Assembly (NCBI RefSeq): GCF_030704535.1
Contig: NC_081818.1
Span: forward strand, 1,501,001 to 1,565,000
Direction: 5' to 3'
Length of the DNA: 64,000 nucleotides
Origin: Vitis vinifera
Lineage: Eukaryota; Streptophyta; Magnoliopsida; Vitales; Vitaceae
The position numbers were made by a program, and so were the translations under genes. The notes below the pieces were generated by a model, which saw only the letters and a list, made by a program, of their open reading frames with translations, was not told where the DNA came from and ran no database searches. Below, one piece after another: positions 57,700 through 64,000 of this stretch (positions are counted from its first letter, which is position 1; every line of letters starts with the position of its first letter).

Positions 57700-59680
57700 A
57701 AGTAATTAGTTGTACAATTAATATCCAACATTTTAGGAATGAATCAACATTGTACTAGAATTAATTGCAAAATAGTACTTATCCACAATCCTATGCCTAG
57801 TGAAAGTGAGTTCTCCTTTATCGAATACTTCACAAATATTTTAGGAGAACTTCACACTTAAATCACTATTACAAATATGACTTATACTTATCAAGTTAGC
57901 CTTAAGTCCATGAACAAAAAGGACATCATTCAATTTAGGGCATCCAGGAATAGACATACTACCCCTACCTTAGTCGAGCAATGCTTTTATCATCAAAGGT
58001 GTCATTATCTCTATTGAAATCTTCAAAAGTGGTAAAGAAGGATTTGTCCTTAGTTATAAGTTTGGAGTGACCACTATTAAAGTACTATTTACTAGGGGCC
58101 TAAACTCTGAGTACAATGAAAACCACATTGCACTTAAACTTGTCCTTTCTCAACCACACTTGTTTAATCTTAGGAGTATTAGAAGAGCTTTTCTTAATTC
58201 TCGGCTTAATGCTAGACTTTTTTCCTTGCTTGATATTTAAAATCTAATTTTTCAAGAAATTTAACTCATTCACTATCTTATATATTTAGATGAGATTGAT
58301 ACCAATTGAAAAGTCTATTGCAATATCTACCTTGAATGTGTCTTGATTTCTTGTAAATTGAGTACTAGGGAGGTATGCTAGAGGGAGCTACAGGGTTAAG
58401 AGTTTTATCTTTGCCCTTAACAAAGATTGTTTCTCCACTAGTGGGAGTTTCAATCTTGTTTAAGTAGCCAAGACCTCTCTTTATCTCCATAGGACTTGCA
58501 TTTATCAATTTGTTTCATTTAATATTTTAGTCCCATGGTGAAAGTTTTTTTTTAATTTATTTTTATTATTATTTAAAGAAACCACCTTTCTTTAATGTTC
58601 AATCTCTTAGGCTAAAGTATTGTTTCTCTCAAGTAGAGATTTATAATCAATCTCAAGAAACCGAATCTTTTCAAGAGGGTTCAATTTTTCTTCATTTAAC
58701 ACACCAAGCTCAATTTTTAGTAATTCATAAGTAGTAGTAACTTTCATGCAATTATTCAATAAAAACTAATACACTTCACACCTATTTTCAATTATGGAGG
58801 CATTATCATTAAAATCACTATTACAACACTACCATTATCATGATCAAAACCAATTGAAAGCAAGGTAATCTTGTTAATCATACATGTTGTCATTCCAAGT
58901 TGCCTATATAAACTTTTTAACAGCTTTTAAGGCTAGGATTGTTAGAAGACACATGTCTTAACCCATCACACTCTTTTTCCCTTCTTTAAGTCTTGTTTCC
59001 TAAAGAGCCTTTTTTCAAAACTTCATGGTATTTTTAATTCATTTAGACATTAAGGCAAGCTCTTCCATTCCTACAAACTTATAGTTTTCAATCGCTTTTC
59101 CTTCATTCTTAGGACCTTTCAAATAGGTTTCCTAGGGCTTTTTAGTACCATGTAGAGCTATTTCATAGGTTTGAAATGATCCAACAAGTTCATGAACTTT
59201 TATAAAGTTAATGTTTTTGCTTTCCTCTATGACCATAACCTTAGATTTGAAACTCTAAGGAAAAGATCTTAGAAATTTTCTCACAACTTTGGATTTAGGT
59301 ATTTTTTCCCCTGAGTTAAAACAAGTGATTATATCACTAAGCTTAGAATGAAATATATAAAAGCTTTCATCCTCTTTCATCCTTATGATCTCAAGTTTGG
59401 AAGTGACCATCTAGATTTTAGACAACTTTGCAGCAAAAGTACCCTCATGGGTCATTAAGAAAATGTCCGAAGCTTCCTTAACCCATTTACATGTGGCCAT
59501 TCTATGAAATTCACTAGAATTGACCCCATTATAAATGTTGTAGAGAGCTAGAACATTTATCTCACTGTTCTCATTATCTAGTTTGTCCCATTCTTGCTTA
59601 GGCTTGAGTTCTCCAATATTTGATCTTTGAGCTCCATCCAATTTTAATGGTGGTCCACATCCAAATTCCACTAGAAGCAA
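57700..59680 (-). mobile_element. Copia-type gag remnant
   Basis: The clearest part, 59680 down to 59411, reads like a copia-type gag (UBN2 family): KQEWDKLDNENSEINVLALY, CKWVKEASDIFLMTHEGT, KLSKI. Weaker gag-like wording follows to the left. It is a fossil with many breaks. Confidence 0.6.
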
Positions 59681-59863
59681 TTAGATCTAGTTTAAGTAAT
59701 ACTTAGGGGTGGAAGGGTGAATAGGTGTTTAAACCTTTTAGCCTATAAATTAATTATTTTTTAATTTTGTAACAGGAACTTTTCAATTTAAGGGAACTTA
59801 AAATTATCACCACAAGAAATACAATTTCACTTAAAATTATCACCACATCCAATTTTAATATTA

Positions 59864-61400
59864 GGATAGAGCCTTTAAAAGCATAACATGATGTAACGGA
59901 TTTGAAATTCATTATTAAATAATATTCCAATTTCACTTTTATTTATCCTTATTACATGTATTGTACTTTATGAGCCTTTTCACCTAACATATCTTACATT
60001 GTACATGACTTGGGTGCATTAAAATTTACATAGAAGATCCAACATTAGTTCATTGCTAATTGATGACTTGTTTAAAGTCGGTTCATGGACTTAGGCAATC
60101 CATTAGAGGTTGTAGTGCATTAATCCTAATTGAAGGGATAATTGGTCTTAGTCATTGGAATGGGTGTCTCATGGTGAGTGAACCAGTGTGTATGGTTACA
60201 CATTAAACAGAACCTACAATGAGTTGTGACATAAGACTATCAAGTAGTCATGACCTCATCAAATTGCTTCATTGTGTTGTCTCTCAATCATGAGAGAATA
60301 TTGAGTTTATGATAAAGTTAATAGTGGTTTTGATTTACGAGTGAGATCGTAAGTTAATCATATATTTCCTATGTATTGAGTTACTATTGATGAAAGCCGG
60401 TAGCAATAGGTATTCTCAATAGAGACATCATGATATCTCATGGAATTGAGATAGAGTGTCCCCTTGGGTAATCGTAAGGAGGTGTGTTCAAAAAAATTAT
60501 GGTTATAGTAGTTCTATAAGTGGAACTTGACATTAGCTCTTGAGGAGCTAAAACATGTTAGTTGAACACAAAATAAGAGGATTTGTAACTCAATGATAAT
60601 AGAGGTGGTATTGAAAGACTGATAGCTTTCACTTTGTTAGATTACAAATACCAATTCATAGGAAGACCGAGCACAATGGATAGCAGGTCATGGACCCGAG
60701 CACATAGTGTTTTATTATTATTTACATAAGATACTGAAGTTCAATTGATTTTCTATGAAAGGATGTTGAATCAACTTTAGAATTGGATTATAAGAGAACC
60801 AATACTCACATGGGTCTCAATGGTCCTCGCTTTAGCTTATGTACCTTGTTGGCATGGTTTGTGAGGGTTGGATTAGCTTTGGGTTCGCTTTTGTGCATAA
60901 GAGTGTTTTGGTAATTACGCAAGATTGCATAGAAATAAGTTAAAAGGGTCTCTAGATTAGACTAATTGATTAATTAGTAGGTCAATTTGGATTAGTTAAT
61001 CAATTAGGACCCGTTGTCAGCTCTTAAGTGACCTAAGCCCTTAGTGGGCTCAAGTCACTTAAGCCCATTTGGGAACCCTATAAATACCCCCTTAGGAGTT
61101 AAAGTTTCCACAACTTTTCCATAGAGTTATCATCTACCTCTAGAGAGAAAGAGAGTCACAGCCTCCACCATCTCTTCCCATTCTCCTCCCACCGAAAGTA
61201 TGCCAAGATCAAGGAATAGCCATCAGATAGAAGATCTTGGTTCTATAAATATTCTGATGACATCGATTTGATTCTTCAATAATTGGATTCAAGTTCAGGA
61301 ATATACAAATCTAAAGGTTAGTATTTTAACCCTAAAGATTAATTTAAAAAAAAAAATTGATATTGATTTTATTGCTTAGATCTAAGATGCCAACAAAGAC
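59864..61400 (+). mobile_element. LTR-like non-coding repeat with TATA motif
   Basis: The left part matches the minus strand of 8440-9060. Further right, CCCTATAAATACCCCC at about 61078 is followed by a CT- and AG-rich leader-like stretch (61140-61200), a layout usual for an LTR or its junction with the 3' end of an element. A possible end is GATGCCAACA near 61395. No target duplication could be found, so limits are approximate. Confidence 0.4.
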
Positions 61401-62094
61401 CACCCACATAACATACAAATATATAAACCATGGGGTTATAGACGTCTAATCATCAATCCACTACTTGAAAGTACAATACATAGTTTTACCTAACAAAAGG
61501 TATCTCTAAGTCTTATTCCCTAACACTTATACTACACTTAATGGATTTTACCTCGATGCCTAAAGGATGTAGGTGACATCATTCTTAATCTAGTAAAAGT
61601 GAGGACAATTGTTTTTTAGAGTTTTGGGAACGAAAAAGTAAATTTGGTTTTTTCAAACATTTGCATCAAAGAGGAAATCCTTTTCAAGCAATGTGTTTAT
61701 AAGCCAAAGGACTTGGTGGACTAGATATAGGATTCTCCAAAAAATAAAGCTTTTAAAAATTGGAAAAATCAAATCTTCAGAATTCTAGCAAATTCCACCA
61801 TGGGCACTTTAGCACTTAAGGAGATTTTAAAACTATTTTAAAAACATTTAGCTTAGTTAGCTAAATGTCCACACCAACCTTAACTAACACCAATTTGCTT
61901 TTCCCAAACCTTTATATACTTACCTATATCATCTCGATTGATCACATAGTGTCCTTGAGTCTTCAATGGATATAATCTAAAAAGGTTCTAAGCTAAAACG
62001 AATGGAATAAAATTACTAATCCTAAACTACATAGCGTAATAAACCAACATTCATCATTGCTATCATTATTTTTATTTTTATTTTTATTACTTTT

Positions 62095-63175
62095 CTAAAA
62101 TCTAAAAGCCAAATATTCAATGATAGCTATATGGGCTATGCCACTAGCATTTACATGCAATGACATAATGAAAACATTCAATTGATACTATATCTGAAAC
62201 TTGAAATTCAACTCGAATTCAAGATAACATGACAAGGAAGAAAATGTACCACAACTTGTGGTTTCATTTTTATAGCATGGATTTTACATGCATTAAAACC
62301 CCTATAAAATAATACACTTGATATCAAAAGAATTTATTATCTTAATGAAGTTATAATTTATTAGTAAATGAATATTTATTAATTTAAAGAGAGTATTATG
62401 CTTTTATTGTATAGTACTTGTATGTGTACAACTTACAAAGAAAAATACAATTAATCAAGGTGGTCAAAAGTTAATACATATACAAGTTTAAGAGACTAAA
62501 AAAATAAGGGATATTGATTGTTAATTGTAAAATATAGAAATACCATATTAATTATTAATTGTAAAAGATAGAAATATCCCTAAAAGAAGGTGATGTGGTG
62601 TTAAAATTTAATGACGTCCTGGTTTCAAGAAAGAGAAGTTGATATTTACGTCCACTTAATGTGTATCATTGTTTTAATCGCAACAATGAAGCATCAAATC
62701 GCTTTTTAGGAGATGCAATGAAGAGAAATAATACCTAGGAAATGAGCCAAATACCCAAAGTATCTTCAAGCAAATGCCCAAAGCACCTTCACACACAAAC
62801 TCTAGTACATCCATAAGTAAATTTCTATGCATCAATATATGAATAATGAGAATTACATTTGCTGAAAATCCCACATTCGAAATCGGTATCTTAAATGACA
62901 GTGATAACGAATTGACGATAAATATATAAATGATAATTTACATAATTGCATTATGCACCTTACCCCTATTCTTGATGGTGGTCGAAGGAATAAGGTAATA
63001 TATGACTTTCCTTTTCTTAATTTTTCCATCATCAATGGGAATACACATTTGTACATGCATCCCAAAGATCAATTAAAAACAACAATAATTCATCATAATA
63101 AGCACAACCCACATCAATCAATCCAACAAACAACTCAAAGGAATTCAAACAAGCCACTTATCTCAATTCAATCCC
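62095..63175 (-). other. 3' flank of DUF538 copy 9 (type I module in its normal place)
   Basis: This block runs directly into the gene and includes CCACATTCGAAATCG, GGGAATACACATTTGTACAT and CACAACCCACATCAATCAAT. It is the reference for the three ghost modules. Near 62390-62600 there is extra AT-rich DNA not seen in the other units. The frames 62674-63065 (minus) are readings of the flank. Confidence 0.6.
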
Positions 63176-63676
63176 CTACCAAGACAAAGCAAAAGGGTTT
63201 ATTCCAAGCTTCCTTGCTTGCCTACGACCGCAGTTCAGGCCACACCCACATTGAGGAGAGTCCTCAAAGTAGTCAACAGGAAACCCCGTCTTCCCAACCC
63301 CCACAGAGAAATCAAGATTATCGCCGCTCCTGATGATCTCTTTTATGTCCATCCACATGAAAACCACCTTTACACTGATACCTTCCAAACTAGATAGCTT
63401 GCCATTTGATATGTAACCTTTGATAGCGGGCTTGTACTTCAATTGGTATGAGGCTTGACGGAAGCTGCAGCTATCATTGAAGTAGGCTGAGAATTGACCT
63501 GTGGTGGCGTTGAGATCATAGCTTCTGACCCCTTTGGGAAGAAGGCCAACTGGGAAGTCGTAGCCTTCAAGAACCTCATATGCTGTTGGGGAGGAGTTGC
63601 CTGGAATTGCCTTGATCAGAATTAGGCAGAAAGTTGCTGCTAGAGAAATCAGTCTTTGGGCTGTGGCTGAACCCAT
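63176..63676 (-). CDS. DUF538 protein, array copy 9 (166 aa)
   Basis: Start MGSATAQRLISLAATF at 63676. Signal peptide about 1-28 (LAATFCLILI core). Domain: YEVLEGYDFPVGLLPKG, YDLNATTGQFSAYF, Cys at 70 in DSCSF, then RQASYQLKY, one residue shorter than sisters here, KGYISNGKLSSLEG, and PQCGCGLNC; tail GRRQARKLGINPFALSW. The GLNCG ending and the DFSVGVGKTGF segment group it with copy 1 at the far end of the array. NATT and NDSC are possible glycosylation sites. A clean full-length frame suggests function. Confidence 0.93.
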   Translation of the reverse strand: MGSATAQRLISLAATFCLILIKAIPGNSSPTAYEVLEGYDFPVGLLPKGVRSYDLNATTGQFSAYFNDSCSFRQASYQLKYKPAIKGYISNGKLSSLEGISVKVVFMWMDIKEIIRSGDNLDFSVGVGKTGFPVDYFEDSPQCGCGLNCGRRQARKLGINPFALSW

Positions 63677-63765
63677 CTCTCTCTAGATCTGTCTCTTCTT
63701 TCTTTTTGTTTTATCTAACTGCCCAATTGAAAGGTAGTTGATGAAGCCAGAAGTTTCGGCTGGTT

Positions 63766-63773
63766 CTTTTATA
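63766..63773 (-). promoter_or_regulatory. TATA box of DUF538 copy 9
   Basis: TATAAAAG on the minus strand, 90 bases above the start codon, in a block (AAGAAACTATAAAAGAACC) related to that of copies 3-7. The rest to base 64000 is AT-rich upstream DNA without other signals. Confidence 0.65.
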
Positions 63774-64000
63774 GTTTCTTGATTAAGGGCTGAAGGGGAA
63801 GCCAAACCAATCATTTCAAAAATCAATCTTGAGGTCATGAGAGTTTAGTTGAACGTGTGTAATAACTTTCTGCATAAGTTAAAGCACAAAAAAAGGTTTA
63901 CGGAAGGGAAGGGGTTTATGTAAGAAGCAACACTGTCTTCAATATTAAGCTTTTTCGTACTTTAGAAACTTATGAAAAAAAATCATTCAAATGCATCCAA

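Larger units (their letters stand above)
57001..62090. mobile_element. About 5.1-kb insert of retrotransposon fossils between copies 8 and 9
   Basis: Module similarity to other units breaks at about 57000 (after TTTCATAAATGATGAAAGAA) and resumes at about 62095 (AGCCAAATATTCAATGATAG). The matter between is foreign to the array. It includes ACTTGAGTGCT-type repeats (57360-57510), a copia-type gag remnant on the minus strand (57700-59680), and an LTR-like stretch on the plus strand (59864-61400). The opposite directions imply at least two insertions. All parts are broken fossils. Confidence 0.55.

Noticed and set aside
1-64000. tRNA, rRNA or organelle-derived inserts
   Set aside because: I looked for cloverleaf boxes and for conserved ribosomal or plastid wording and saw none; a short or diverged one could be missed by eye.

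Overview
The window is nuclear DNA of a flowering plant, most likely a woody eudicot. The evidence is spliced plant-type genes, AT-rich spacers with long AT and CT microsatellites, Tourist-like MITEs, and Tat-type and copia-type LTR retrotransposon fossils. From memory the style of the repeats and the DUF538 proteins resembles grapevine (Vitis), but I could not test this.

Layout. At 573-3079 (minus) lie the first two coding exons of a PP1-type serine/threonine phosphatase catalytic subunit; the rest of the gene is beyond base 1. From about 3.5 to 11.1 kb is AT-rich spacer holding a fold-back repeat, a 101-bp satellite of six copies, a 24-bp minisatellite, a fragment of a dispersed repeat and a 100-bp insertion flanked by 16-bp direct repeats.

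From 11.3 kb to the right end is a tandem array of nine DUF538 genes, all on the minus strand and all apparently without introns. Each encodes a secretory signal peptide and one DUF538 domain with a Cys-rich end. Seven look whole or nearly whole, one (about 28.4 kb) has a shortened tail with the domain core intact, and one (12.4 kb) has an early in-frame stop. Genes at 33.3, 38.0, 43.0, 48.6 and 54.5 kb form a younger group that spread in duplicated blocks of about 4.7-5.9 kb. Three of the spacers between these blocks carry an orphan copy of the 3' flank typical of the other gene type, which suggests a second gene per block was lost before amplification.

The array is interrupted at 13.9-26.8 kb by a three-level nest: a PIF/Harbinger-like element of about 1.5 kb (TTA target duplication), into which a Tat-like Ty3/gypsy element landed (14865-26257, GGTAT duplication), whose right LTR in turn received a 3.36-kb probable solo LTR (22492-25854, CTGTC duplication). 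The Tat-like element is a broken fossil and carries a block of antisense open reading frames. Fossil copia-type pieces lie at 43.8-46.0, 51.5-53.3 and 57.0-62.1 kb.

The genes do not form a pathway. The phosphatase is a housekeeping signalling enzyme; the DUF538 set is a lineage-type expansion of small secreted proteins of poorly known function. I found no wholly new molecular system. The most unusual structure is the DUF538 array with its ghost modules, divergent tails and promoter loss.
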